A stretch of 64,000 nucleotides of DNA from Prochlorococcus sp. MIT 1307. Lineage in GTDB: Bacteria; Cyanobacteriota; Cyanobacteriia; PCC-6307; Cyanobiaceae. Where the stretch lies: NCBI RefSeq assembly GCF_034092395.1, contig NZ_CP139301.1, positions 1,054,001 through 1,118,000 on the forward strand, in the 5' to 3' direction. Positions 20,362 through 29,844 of this stretch are shown here, in pieces. The first letter of the stretch is position 1, and every line of letters begins with the position of its first letter. The notes beneath the pieces were generated by a model, which saw nothing but the letters and a program-made list of their open reading frames with translations, did not search any database and was not told where the DNA came from. The position numbers and the translations under genes are program-made.

Positions 20362-21320
20362 CAGAGGAATTTACTCAATCCTTTGGAGAAGGGAAAGGAC
20401 AGCTATTAAAACTGTTTTATTCCAAATCATTACCAATGCGTTTAGATCGTTGGCTTGTTAGCCAACGACCAGAGCAAAGTCGAACGAGAATTCAAAAATT
20501 TATTGACGCAGGGTTTGTACGAGTAAATGGGACACAAGCACAAGCAAAAACTCCACTACGTCATGGAGATGAAGTTCAATTATGGGTGCCACCTCCAGAA
20601 CCACTTCCTTATCTAAAGCCAGAGGAAATGAACTTAGATGTACTCTTTGAAGATGAGCATCTAATAGTAGTGAATAAGCCTGCTGGACTAGCAGTGCATC
20701 CAGCTCCAGGGAATAAAGATGGAACGTTAGTTAATGGTCTTTTACACCATTGTCCGAATCTCCCAGGAATCAGTGGCAAACTCCGACCTGGAGTCGTACA
20801 TCGACTGGATAAAGACACTACAGGTTGCATTGTGATCGCTAAAAGCCAAACAGCACTCGTGAAATTACAAGTTCAAATTCAAAAACGAATCGCCTCACGT
20901 CATTATCTCGCAGTAGTTCATGGAGCACCAAAAAGCGAAGCAGGCACCATCGTTGGTGCTATCGGAAGGCATCCCACAGATAGAAAAAAATACGCTGTAG
21001 TCAGTGATGAAAAAGGTCGTCATGCTTGCACTCATTGGCAATTAGTAGAGCGACTCAGCGATTATTCTCTTATGAGTTTTAAATTAGATACAGGACGTAC
21101 ACATCAGATTAGAGTCCATTGTGCTCATGTAGGACATCCGATTGTTGGAGACCCTACTTATAGTAGGTGTCGCAAATTACCCATCAATCTTTCAGGACAA
21201 ACACTTCACGCGATAAAGCTTATTTTAAATCATCCAATTACAAATATTCGTATGGAATTTGAAGCTCCAATACCAGATGTCTTTCACAACCTCCTAGTTG
21301 TCTTGCGTAAAAGGAAATAG
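20358..21320 (+). CDS. rluD: 23S rRNA pseudouridine synthase RluD-like
   Basis: 320 residues: N-terminal S4 RNA-binding domain (about 28-85), then the RluA-type catalytic domain with the intact motif GVVHRLDKDTTG, whose Asp is the catalytic residue. RluD modifies helix 69 of 23S rRNA. Compare the second family member at 47216, which lacks this Asp. Begins with ATG overlapping rbgA and ends one base before the convergent ABC ATPase gene. Confidence 0.93.
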   Translation: MTEEFTQSFGEGKGQLLKLFYSKSLPMRLDRWLVSQRPEQSRTRIQKFIDAGFVRVNGTQAQAKTPLRHGDEVQLWVPPPEPLPYLKPEEMNLDVLFEDEHLIVVNKPAGLAVHPAPGNKDGTLVNGLLHHCPNLPGISGKLRPGVVHRLDKDTTGCIVIAKSQTALVKLQVQIQKRIASRHYLAVVHGAPKSEAGTIVGAIGRHPTDRKKYAVVSDEKGRHACTHWQLVERLSDYSLMSFKLDTGRTHQIRVHCAHVGHPIVGDPTYSRCRKLPINLSGQTLHAIKLILNHPITNIRMEFEAPIPDVFHNLLVVLRKRK

Positions 21321-21321
21321 T

Positions 21322-22947
21322 TCAACTCAATGATGACGTAATCGTAGGGCATGCCGCAACCAGTTTTTTAGTAATAGCTGCTTGAGGAGAGATTAAAAGT
21401 TCTTTCCCAGAGCCTTCTTCAGCAACTCCTCCATGTTCCAAAACGATAACTCTATGGCAAAAGCCAGTTGCAATTGAAAGATCGTGAGTAATAAACAAGA
21501 TAGCTACTCTCAATCGTTCTTGTAAGACTTGCAAAAGGTCTAAAACTTCTGATTGAATCTCAGCATCAAGCATACTTACACTCTCATCACATATGAGAAC
21601 CGAAGGTTCCATAGCCAAAGCTCGAGCTATAGCAACTCTTTGTTGCTGACCACCTGAGAGCTCATGAGGCAAGCGGTCTTGAAAGTTCTCGGGTGGGACA
21701 AGGCCAACCTGTCGCAAAAGGTCTCTGGCCTTTTCATGTGCTTCAGCAACAGAAAACAAGTTATGGATTAAAAGAGGGTCTGCAATTGCTTCTGCAATAG
21801 TCATTTTGGGGTTAAGTGATGCCAATGGATCCTGGAAAATCATCTGCAAAGACCTGCGGGCATTAGTTAAGGCTTGGCCTTTCAAGCGCAGAATATTCTG
21901 ACCTTTTAAGTTCACCTCTCCACCTCTAATAGGAGTCAAACCCATCAAAGCCCGGCACAAAGTACTTTTTCCACAGCCAGACGCACCTACGACGCCAAGA
22001 GTTTCCCCAGCACGAAGAGAGAAGCTCAGTTCATCAATAGCCTTCAGCCACTTCAATTGCCATGGCAAACCACCCAAAGCATGCCAGCATCTCAATCTTG
22101 AAACTTCCAAAACCAATTCTGGATCATGTTTTACGATTGCTCTCCCTTCTTCCCTAGTCCTTGCAGCATTCAAAAGACGATTACCTATCAACGATTGTGG
22201 ACTAATTACAAAGTTTTTACTATCAGTATCCTCGACAATTTGCCCTCGCTCCATAATGTTGATCCGTTCACACCAACGTGATGCCACAGCTAAATCATGA
22301 CTAATCAGAAGCAGCGCACTACCCATATCCTCACAAAGACTGCTTAATTCCATCATCACCTGATCAGCTATAGCAACATCAAGACTTGTGGTGGGTTCAT
22401 CAGCAATAACTAACTGTGGGTCTAAGGCAATTGCCAAGGCAATTGCCAAGCGCTGACGCATCCCACCACTGAATTCATGAGGGTAAGCATGAAAACGAGC
22501 TTCACTAATACCCACCCGACCGAGCAAAACTTCTGCCTTAGTCTTCATACACGCAGGTTTTTGATTCGGTCTATGAGCCTTCAAAGTGTCAACAAGATGC
22601 TCACCAATGGTCATTAACGGATTGAGTCGGGTCATTGGATCTTGAAAAACAAGCCCTACAGCTTCGCCTCTTAGTTTTCTCAAATCGGCTGAGTTCAATG
22701 TTCTCGGATCCTCGCCAATCAGCCTCAACCCGCCTTTAGTCAGACTTCCTGGTGGAAGTAATTGCAGAGCAACTCTTGCAATAGTGCTCTTTCCACAGCC
22801 TGAAGGTCCAACAAGAGCTAAGCGCTCTCCACAAGCAACCTTGAAATCCAATTGATCCAAGGTCCAAGTCATGCTGCCTGGATAGCACATGCAAAAGCTT
22901 TGAAGCTCTAGGACATGTTCTAAAGAACTGGACCTAGGGAGTAGCAC
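21322..22947 (-). CDS. double ATPase of a peptide/nickel/glutathione-type ABC importer
   Basis: About 541 residues from a GTG at 22947; the frame stays open to 23049 but that would overlap the divergent spoT gene. Two complete ABC domains are fused: the first with GPSGCGKST, signature FSGGMRQRLAIA and Walker B VIADEPTTSLD; the second with GASGCGKST, signature LSGGQQQRVAIA and Walker B VLICDESVSMLD. This is the DppD-DppF or GsiA layout that powers oligopeptide-type importers. No permease or binding protein is nearby, so the substrate cannot be read from context. A short in-frame tandem repeat (22424-22447) encodes LAIALAIA. Confidence 0.9.
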   Translation of the reverse strand: MLLPRSSSLEHVLELQSFCMCYPGSMTWTLDQLDFKVACGERLALVGPSGCGKSTIARVALQLLPPGSLTKGGLRLIGEDPRTLNSADLRKLRGEAVGLVFQDPMTRLNPLMTIGEHLVDTLKAHRPNQKPACMKTKAEVLLGRVGISEARFHAYPHEFSGGMRQRLAIALAIALDPQLVIADEPTTSLDVAIADQVMMELSSLCEDMGSALLLISHDLAVASRWCERINIMERGQIVEDTDSKNFVISPQSLIGNRLLNAARTREEGRAIVKHDPELVLEVSRLRCWHALGGLPWQLKWLKAIDELSFSLRAGETLGVVGASGCGKSTLCRALMGLTPIRGGEVNLKGQNILRLKGQALTNARRSLQMIFQDPLASLNPKMTIAEAIADPLLIHNLFSVAEAHEKARDLLRQVGLVPPENFQDRLPHELSGGQQQRVAIARALAMEPSVLICDESVSMLDAEIQSEVLDLLQVLQERLRVAILFITHDLSIATGFCHRVIVLEHGGVAEEGSGKELLISPQAAITKKLVAACPTITSSLS

Positions 22948-22990
22948 GGGTTCCTCAGCCTGAATATCATGTATTAATCCGGTGAATCGG

Positions 22991-25321
22991 ATGCTTAATG
23001 CAAGCTCTACGACCAATTTGAAACAGACCGATATGGTCTGCAAGTCCAAGCTGCCTTCTGAACCGCACCTCAGGCCTGATCCAATACGTTGTATTGAAGA
23101 TTATGGGATAGATCTACCAAAGTGGTTAAAAGATTGCTTAACCAACAGTCCTCCTGCTCTTGGGAAGACCTGTCCTAGGGATGCAGAGGGGCTACTGGCT
23201 GGGGCTTTTGATTTAGCTTTCCAGCTACATGATGGACAATTTAGAGCAAGTGGAGAGCCATACATAGTCCACCCACTAGCAGTGGCCGATCTTTTAAGGG
23301 ACATTGGGGCGAGTCCAAGTGTTATTGCAGCAGGATTCCTACATGATGTCGTTGAGGACACAGACATTACGCCAGAGCAATTAGAAAGTTTTTTTGGTAG
23401 TGAGGTACGGGGTTTAGTTGAAGGAGTGACAAAATTAGGCGGTATCCATTTTACGAATCGCACCGAAGCACAAGCAGAAAACCTGCGCAAAATGTTTCTA
23501 GCTATGGCTAGTGATATTCGAGTTGTTCTAGTCAAGCTGGCTGACAGATTGCACAATATGCGAACGCTAGGTTCCTTACAGTCAGACAAGCAAGAACGCA
23601 TTGCTCGTGAAACACGTGAGATTTATGCTCCATTAGCCAATCGTCTTGGTATTGGCCGTTTTAAATGGGAGCTCGAAGATTTAGCTTTTAAGCTTCTTGA
23701 GCCTGATGCATTCCGTAAGATCCAGCAACAGGTGGCTACCAAACGCAGTGAGAGAGAAGATCGTTTAGGGGTAACAGTGCAATTACTAAAAAGTCGTTTA
23801 GCTGCAATTGGGCTAGAAGACTGTGATGTAAAAGGTAGGCCCAAACATCTTTATGGCATTTGGAGCAAAATGCAAAGGCAAGAAAAAGCCTTTCATGAAA
23901 TTTACGATGTAGCTGCACTCAGGATCATTGTGCCAAGTGTCGAGGCCTGCTACCGCGCACTTGCAGTCGTTCATGAAAGCTTCAGACCAATTCCAGGACG
24001 TTTCAAGGATTACATCGGGCTACCTAAGCCAAATGGGTATCAATCTCTACATACAGCTGTCATTGGTAGACATAGGCCCATCGAAGTTCAAATTAGGACT
24101 GAAGAAATGCATCGAGTCGCAGATTTTGGTATAGCAGCTCACTGGAAGTACAAAGAAGGTGGTTCTCCAGCAGCTGGTGATACTGAACGGTTTAATTGGC
24201 TGCGTCAACTAGTAGATTGGCAACAAGAAGGTGCAAGTAAAGACCATAATGATTACCTAGCGTCTATCAAAGAAGATCTTTTTGACGAAGAAGTTTTTGT
24301 ATTTACTCCCAAAGGTGATGTGGTTGGCCTTCGAAAAGGTTCTACCGTAGTTGACTTTGCATATCGAATTCACTCAGAAGTAGGCAATCATTGCCATGGT
24401 GTGCGTATTAACGATCGTCTGTGCACGTTATCAACTCCTCTACAAAATGGTGATTTTGTTCAGGTGCTGACAAGCAAAACAGCACATCCAAGCCTCGATT
24501 GGCTAAATTTTGTCGCCACTCCTACAGCTCGCAATCGTATTCGTCAATGGTACAAAAAAAGCCACCGAGATGAAACCATTCAACGTGGAAAAGAGCTCTT
24601 AGAAAGAGAAGTAGGCCGTAATGGCTTCGATGCACTACTCAACAGTGATGCAATGAAAAAAGTGGCCGAGCGATGCAACTTACAAACCACAGAAGATCTA
24701 TTGGCAGCACTTGGATTTGGTGCAATCGCACTTCAACAAGTGCTAAATCGCTTTCGAGAAGAGGTACGGCTACAAAATCTGACTTTAGAGAGTCCACCGA
24801 CTAATACAGATGTTGCTAAACAACTAATAGAGCAACAAGATACATCTCCTGCAAGAGAACACTCTACCCAGCATACTCCAATAATTGGAGTAGAAGGACT
24901 TGACTACCGGCTAGGAGGCTGTTGCAGCCCCCTTCCTGGTGAGCCAATACTAGGGACTGTTGCTTTAGGTAATCACGGCATAACTATTCACAGGCAAGAC
25001 TGTACAAATGTGACATCAATACCCAGTGAAAGGAGGTTACCAGTGCATTGGAGTCAAAAATCAGATATAGAAAATGCAAGGTTTCCCATTCAATTACGCA
25101 TTGAAGTCATCGATCGTGTAGGCATACTCAAAGACATCCTGATGCGCCTTTCAGATGGTGGAATTAATGTAAGTGATGCCAGAGTTAAAACTTCTTTTGG
25201 AAAGCCTGCCTGTATCGATCTCAGGGTAGAACTGAAAAGTGCCATCCAATTAGATAAAACCATGGATCAAATTAGATCAATGGCAGACGTGATTGATATT
25301 GCACGTACAGGCTTAAGTTAA
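22991..25321 (+). CDS. spoT: bifunctional (p)ppGpp synthetase/hydrolase
   Basis: 776 residues from the ATG at 22991 (a GTG at 22982 and an ATG at 23033 are alternatives). The order is the HD hydrolase domain (HPLAVADLL and FLHDVVEDT), the synthetase domain (EIYDVAALRIIV and GLPKPNGYQSLHT), a TGS domain (EVFVFTPKGDVVGL), a helical/zinc-finger-like region with CCSPLPGE, and a C-terminal ACT domain. Both active sites look intact, so it probably makes and degrades the alarmone. As the usual single Rel protein in such genomes it would run the stringent response in starvation or darkness. Confidence 0.97.
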   Translation: MLNASSTTNLKQTDMVCKSKLPSEPHLRPDPIRCIEDYGIDLPKWLKDCLTNSPPALGKTCPRDAEGLLAGAFDLAFQLHDGQFRASGEPYIVHPLAVADLLRDIGASPSVIAAGFLHDVVEDTDITPEQLESFFGSEVRGLVEGVTKLGGIHFTNRTEAQAENLRKMFLAMASDIRVVLVKLADRLHNMRTLGSLQSDKQERIARETREIYAPLANRLGIGRFKWELEDLAFKLLEPDAFRKIQQQVATKRSEREDRLGVTVQLLKSRLAAIGLEDCDVKGRPKHLYGIWSKMQRQEKAFHEIYDVAALRIIVPSVEACYRALAVVHESFRPIPGRFKDYIGLPKPNGYQSLHTAVIGRHRPIEVQIRTEEMHRVADFGIAAHWKYKEGGSPAAGDTERFNWLRQLVDWQQEGASKDHNDYLASIKEDLFDEEVFVFTPKGDVVGLRKGSTVVDFAYRIHSEVGNHCHGVRINDRLCTLSTPLQNGDFVQVLTSKTAHPSLDWLNFVATPTARNRIRQWYKKSHRDETIQRGKELLEREVGRNGFDALLNSDAMKKVAERCNLQTTEDLLAALGFGAIALQQVLNRFREEVRLQNLTLESPPTNTDVAKQLIEQQDTSPAREHSTQHTPIIGVEGLDYRLGGCCSPLPGEPILGTVALGNHGITIHRQDCTNVTSIPSERRLPVHWSQKSDIENARFPIQLRIEVIDRVGILKDILMRLSDGGINVSDARVKTSFGKPACIDLRVELKSAIQLDKTMDQIRSMADVIDIARTGLS

Positions 25322-25382
25322 ATACCAGAAGAATTTCTTATCTTTCCATACAATTCAATCAAGTTAATGTGCGTTCAATACT

Positions 25383-26891
25383 TTGAATAATCCTTTGCTA
25401 TCGCTCCCATTTGAACCCTATCTAGAAGAGCTAGGAGACTCTTATTGGGACGTAGTGAAAGCAGCTGAGTTTCCCTTCACAAAATTATGTTTTCGAAATG
25501 ACGCAGTACTCAAACAACTAGGCCTGGACTCTACATCAATCCAAGACATCCATTTTGAAGAAGCTTTTGGCACCTTTAAAGGGCGCACTCCATTCCTTGC
25601 CTTGAGATATCACGGCTATCAATTTGGGACCTATAACCCTTGTCTTGGAGATGGTCGTGGATTTCTTTATGGTCAGCTAAGAGATCGGGATGGGAATCTA
25701 CAAGATCTAGGGACCAAAGGCTCTGGAACGACTCCTTGGAGTAGAGGAGGTGATGGACGTCTAACATTAAAAGGTGGTCTTAGAGAAATCATCGCGAGTG
25801 AAGCACTGCATAGACTTGGAGTAAAGACAAGCAGAACCCTTTCCTTAATAGAAACAGGAGAAAGTCTGTGGAGAGGAGATGAACCATCACCAACAAGGAG
25901 TTCGGTCATGGTTCGAGTCGCCCATACACACTTACGTTTTGGCACATGCGAAAGATTGCTTTATCTAAGGCAACCCAAACGACTGGAACGATTACTTCGT
26001 CATATAATTACTATCTACTATCCAGATATTGCCATTTCACATCCTTATCAATCTGGAGACTCTCATTCCGTACTGGAATCCCAGATTCTTGCATTTTACG
26101 CAAGTCTCATTGAGAGAGTTGCCAAGCTTGCGGCTGAATGGATGGCAGCAGGATTTGTCCATGGTGTTCTCAACACTGACAATATGTCTATCGCAGGGGA
26201 GAGCTTCGACTACGGGCCTTTCGCATTCATTGAAGAATTAGATCCCAACTTTACAGCTGCGTACTTTGATGAAAATGGCATCTATTCCTTTGGCCGTCAG
26301 CCAAGTATCTGCAAAAGCAATCTTCGACTACTGCAAGAACCACTCGCAATGCTTCTGCCAAAGGAAGCAATGAACGAACTATTAGATCGTTTTGGCCCTA
26401 TTTATGCAAGTCACTACCAATTTTGTATGAACAGGCGTATCGGCTTACCTCCTAATCTCAAGTACCTAGACAATCCGGCTAATTCTGGAGACATTAATAA
26501 TCGTGACCTACTGCAAAAAACCCTGAATCTATTAGGAACGTGGTCAATTTCGTATGGTTCGTTTTTTACAGGCTTAACTAACCAAATCAATACATATGGT
26601 CTTCCTCAGGAACCTGAAGCTTTGTCGCACATGCTCTTTAGTGACTCAGCTCCCCCTCGAACCACCTGGTTAGAATGGCGAGATAGCTGGTGGAATCATC
26701 AACATTTAGCATCAGTAGCTGATCCAGAAGAAATTCGAGCTATCCCTAAACGTCTACAACGTTGGAATCTTTCTCAAACTCCAATAAGGTCAAACATAGA
26801 AAATATCTGGACATCAATTGAACAACATAACAACTGGGAGCCATTCCAATCTTGGTTAAAAACGATCTGCCTACATAAAATGAATGATTAA
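25383..26891 (+). CDS. selO: SelO/YdiU family pseudokinase (protein AMPylase)
   Basis: 502 residues from a TTG start; no better start was seen. Motifs of the SelO family: CLGDGRGFLYGQL, GTKGSGTTPWSRGGDGR, LREIIASEALHRLGV and the metal-binding HGVLNTDNMSI...DYGPFAF. SelO proteins transfer AMP to Ser, Thr or Tyr of target proteins and act in oxidative stress. It stands between spoT (61-base gap) and a convergent DUF2062 gene. Its presence in such a small genome suggests a useful role. Confidence 0.93.
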   Translation: MNNPLLSLPFEPYLEELGDSYWDVVKAAEFPFTKLCFRNDAVLKQLGLDSTSIQDIHFEEAFGTFKGRTPFLALRYHGYQFGTYNPCLGDGRGFLYGQLRDRDGNLQDLGTKGSGTTPWSRGGDGRLTLKGGLREIIASEALHRLGVKTSRTLSLIETGESLWRGDEPSPTRSSVMVRVAHTHLRFGTCERLLYLRQPKRLERLLRHIITIYYPDIAISHPYQSGDSHSVLESQILAFYASLIERVAKLAAEWMAAGFVHGVLNTDNMSIAGESFDYGPFAFIEELDPNFTAAYFDENGIYSFGRQPSICKSNLRLLQEPLAMLLPKEAMNELLDRFGPIYASHYQFCMNRRIGLPPNLKYLDNPANSGDINNRDLLQKTLNLLGTWSISYGSFFTGLTNQINTYGLPQEPEALSHMLFSDSAPPRTTWLEWRDSWWNHQHLASVADPEEIRAIPKRLQRWNLSQTPIRSNIENIWTSIEQHNNWEPFQSWLKTICLHKMND

Positions 26892-26915
26892 AATGAATTC
26901 TGAGCTGAAGCCACT

Positions 26916-27365
26916 TCAATAAGAACGAGACTTTAAGAAACAATAAACAATGAGTCCTGTCAATACCCCCAAAAAGGCACCTACCACAGCAGAGCCCAAT
27001 AATAATCGGCTACAGACGATCAAACCCTGACTCCAGATTTCTCGCCAAGCAAATTGACTAACTTCGCTCATCTGGATCTCATAACCTAAGAGGACTGAGC
27101 CAACCTGATAGTTCAACCAATAAAGCGGCAAATAAGTTGCAGGGTTGCTAATCCACGTTCCACTAATGGCAAACAAATAATTTCCTCGGAAAAAGCTTGC
27201 CAACGTTATGCCCAAGATTGTTTGCAAGCCAAACAGGGGAAAACATCCACAAAAAATACCTATGCCTAACCCTCGCGCTTTATATCCAGGAGAACCTTCC
27301 TGCTGCAAAAGCCAACGAAAAAAGCTACGAAGTAAATGACTCAAGTATCGTCGTATTTGAACCAT
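26916..27365 (-). CDS. DUF2062 membrane protein
   Basis: 149 residues with two or three hydrophobic segments and the family-like stretches GLGIGIFCGCFPLFGLQT and FAISGTWISNPATYLPLYW. DUF2062 proteins are small inner-membrane proteins of unknown function, sometimes attached to glycosyltransferases. Here it is a stand-alone gene, divergent from mnmE and convergent with selO (24-base gap). ATG start. Confidence 0.85.
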   Translation of the reverse strand: MVQIRRYLSHLLRSFFRWLLQQEGSPGYKARGLGIGIFCGCFPLFGLQTILGITLASFFRGNYLFAISGTWISNPATYLPLYWLNYQVGSVLLGYEIQMSEVSQFAWREIWSQGLIVCSRLLLGSAVVGAFLGVLTGLIVYCFLKSRSY

Positions 27366-27436
27366 AACAAAGCCAACTGAGCTGCGAAGTTACAGACTGG
27401 AGGAAATTGCAAGAAAGAGCAAAGGATTAGTTATTA

Positions 27437-28831
27437 ATGACTCTGCCATTTCCTATCGAAGAAACAATCGCTGCAATTGCTACCGCAATAGCAGCTGGGC
27501 AAGGAGGAATTGCTGTAGTACGTATCTCAGGGCCCAAGGCATTAACAGTGTGCGAAAGCATCGTATCTGTACCAGGAGAAAAACTTTGGACCAGTCATAA
27601 GGTTTTTTATGGCCATGTCATGAATGCAGAAAAAAATGAACATATTGATGAAGTCTTGATATTGATTATGCGCGGGCCAAGAAGTTTCACAGGAGAAGAC
27701 GTCGTAGAAATTCACTGTCATGGTGGCTTAATAGCCGTCCAGCGTGTATTGGAAAGAGTTCTAACCCACCCTGAGGTTCGCAGAGCATTACCAGGAGAAT
27801 TTTCTCAGCGCGCAGTACTTAATGGTCGTCTTGATCTCACTCAAGCAGAAGCAATCAGTGAACTAATCGGAGCGCGCAGTCGTAGAGCCGCACAACTTGC
27901 GATGGCCGGAATTGATGGAGGAATCCAACGACGTATCACTGCACTTCGAGAAGCGTTATTAGATCAACTATCTGAATTAGAGGCCAGGGTGGATTTTGAA
28001 GATGAATTACCTCCCCTCGATGGAGATGAAGTGTTAAAAGAAATACTAAAAGTTCAATCCAAGCTTTATGAGCTGTTAGATGACGCAACACGAGGTGCTT
28101 TGGTACGTCAAGGACTAAGGGTTGCAATCATCGGATGCCCCAATGTTGGGAAAAGCTCCTTATTAAATAGGCTCAGTAGAAGAGAGCGAGCGATAGTCAG
28201 CAATATCCCAGGAACTACAAGAGATCTTCTTGAAAGCGAAGTCTTATTTGAAGGTGTCCCAATCACCCTCCTTGACACCGCTGGTATGCGCCCAACAGAA
28301 GATGCTGTAGAGCAACTTGGAATAGCAAAAAGTCAAGAAGCCTTGTTAACAGCGGATATCGTTGTGTTGCTTTTTGACCTGAGTCAAGGCTGGACGGAAG
28401 AAGACGCTGCCCTTCTCGCCAAGGTTCCAAATGAGATTCCAAGACTAGTGGTAGGAAATAAGGCCGATATCAAAAGCAAATTGACTATTACTCAGCAAGC
28501 CAAAAAGATTGCTGCTATCAAACCTGATCTGATTTTTAGTGCACTTACAGGCGAAGGAGAAGAACCTTTTATTCAATCCTTACTGCACATTTGTGGTGCC
28601 AATGAAACTCAGGGACTGCAAATTGCCCTAAATGAAAGACAAAAGGACCTTGCTGCCTCTGCTGCTGCTGCGTTGAAGAGAACTGAAGAAGTCGCAAATC
28701 AACAATTACCCTGGGATTTCTGGACTATTGATCTCAGAGAAGCTATTCATAGTTTAGGTGAGATCACAGGAATTGAAGTGACAGAAGCTTTATTAGATCG
28801 AATCTTTTCACGATTTTGTATTGGTAAATAG
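27437..28831 (+). CDS. mnmE: tRNA modification GTPase MnmE
   Basis: 464 residues: an N-terminal folate-binding domain, a helical domain and an inserted G domain with GCPNVGKSSLLNRL (G1), IPGTTRD (G2), DTAGM (G3) and VGNKAD (G4). It ends with the FCIGK motif carrying the essential cysteine. With MnmG it makes the 5-carboxymethylaminomethyl group on wobble uridine. The nadC gene starts ten bases after it, so they are likely co-transcribed. Confidence 0.97.
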   Translation: MTLPFPIEETIAAIATAIAAGQGGIAVVRISGPKALTVCESIVSVPGEKLWTSHKVFYGHVMNAEKNEHIDEVLILIMRGPRSFTGEDVVEIHCHGGLIAVQRVLERVLTHPEVRRALPGEFSQRAVLNGRLDLTQAEAISELIGARSRRAAQLAMAGIDGGIQRRITALREALLDQLSELEARVDFEDELPPLDGDEVLKEILKVQSKLYELLDDATRGALVRQGLRVAIIGCPNVGKSSLLNRLSRRERAIVSNIPGTTRDLLESEVLFEGVPITLLDTAGMRPTEDAVEQLGIAKSQEALLTADIVVLLFDLSQGWTEEDAALLAKVPNEIPRLVVGNKADIKSKLTITQQAKKIAAIKPDLIFSALTGEGEEPFIQSLLHICGANETQGLQIALNERQKDLAASAAAALKRTEEVANQQLPWDFWTIDLREAIHSLGEITGIEVTEALLDRIFSRFCIGK

Positions 28832-28841
28832 AAAGTTGCAA

Positions 28842-29774
28842 ATGATGGCTAAGGCTCATGACTGCATAAGCTCTTTTAGACATACTTGCCTGCCAAAAGC
28901 CATCGTGGATATCAATACCCCGAAATTGAATAATCTCTTAGACAGCTGGCTAGATGAAGACTTAGGTCGTGGAGATCTCACCAACATTGCACTTGTAGAT
29001 CGAACAGGATCCGCCCACTGGATTGCAAAACAAAACGGGATTTTCTGTGGAGGAAAATTGGTTGAGCGAATTTTCAAGAGAATGGATAAATCTATCGAAG
29101 TCAATTTGCTCATCAAAGATGGTGAATCCTTCGAAAGCGGACAAAAGTTATTAAAAATCCAAGGCCCAGCAGCAACTCTGGCTTCAGGGGAAAGAACCTC
29201 ATTAAATCTAGCCATGCGTCTATCAGGTATTGCAACTGCCACAGCAGCTTTAGTAAACGAACTCAAAGGAACAGGAATCCTCCTTGCTGATACGAGAAAA
29301 ACAACACCTGGACTTCGTGTTCTTGAAAAATATGCATTTAGATGTGGCGGTGGTATTAATCATCGCCTTGGCCTTGATGATGCAGCGATGCTTAAAGAAA
29401 ATCACATTGCATGGGCTGGAGGTATTAAGCCAGCGATGCAAGCTATAAAGGCAACAACCCCGTGGCCTTCACAAATAATTGTTGAAGTTGAGTACCCAGA
29501 ACAAGCAAAAGAGGCCATCCAGGCGGGCGCTGACGGAGTGCTACTTGATGAACTCACTCCTGCACAACTTGACAACCTCGTTCCGCAGTTAAGGAAGTTA
29601 GCGTCAACAAGAACACAATATGAGGGCTCTAATCAAATTGTCATTGAGGTCTCAGGTATAGATCCTATGAATTTGAAAGCATATGCCGGGACTGGGATTG
29701 ATTTGATCTCAACCAGTGCTCCAATGACCCGTAGTAGCTGGATCGATTTCAGCATGCGTTTCGAAACAAGTTAA
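28842..29774 (+). CDS. nadC: nicotinate-nucleotide pyrophosphorylase (carboxylating)
   Basis: 310 residues from the ATG at 28842 (a TTG at 28821 overlaps mnmE). It makes nicotinate mononucleotide from quinolinate and PRPP in NAD synthesis. The motif TRKTTPGLRVLEKYA, the stretch GGGINHRLGLDDAAMLKENH and the barrel strands (VEVEYPEQ, ISTSAPM) are all present. It ends 70 bases before argS. Confidence 0.95.
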   Translation: MMAKAHDCISSFRHTCLPKAIVDINTPKLNNLLDSWLDEDLGRGDLTNIALVDRTGSAHWIAKQNGIFCGGKLVERIFKRMDKSIEVNLLIKDGESFESGQKLLKIQGPAATLASGERTSLNLAMRLSGIATATAALVNELKGTGILLADTRKTTPGLRVLEKYAFRCGGGINHRLGLDDAAMLKENHIAWAGGIKPAMQAIKATTPWPSQIIVEVEYPEQAKEAIQAGADGVLLDELTPAQLDNLVPQLRKLASTRTQYEGSNQIVIEVSGIDPMNLKAYAGTGIDLISTSAPMTRSSWIDFSMRFETS

Positions 29775-29844
29775 TCAATGAAACAGGTTTACCTACTAGT
29801 CACAAGCAACGTCCTTCTGCTCAAAAAGTAGCCAATTAACACCC

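Noticed and set aside
22424-22447. Tandem copy of AAGGCAATTGCC in the ABC ATPase gene
   Set aside because: It keeps frame and encodes LAIALAIA in a place where homologous ATPases have a similar hydrophobic helix of the same length, so it is probably coding coincidence.
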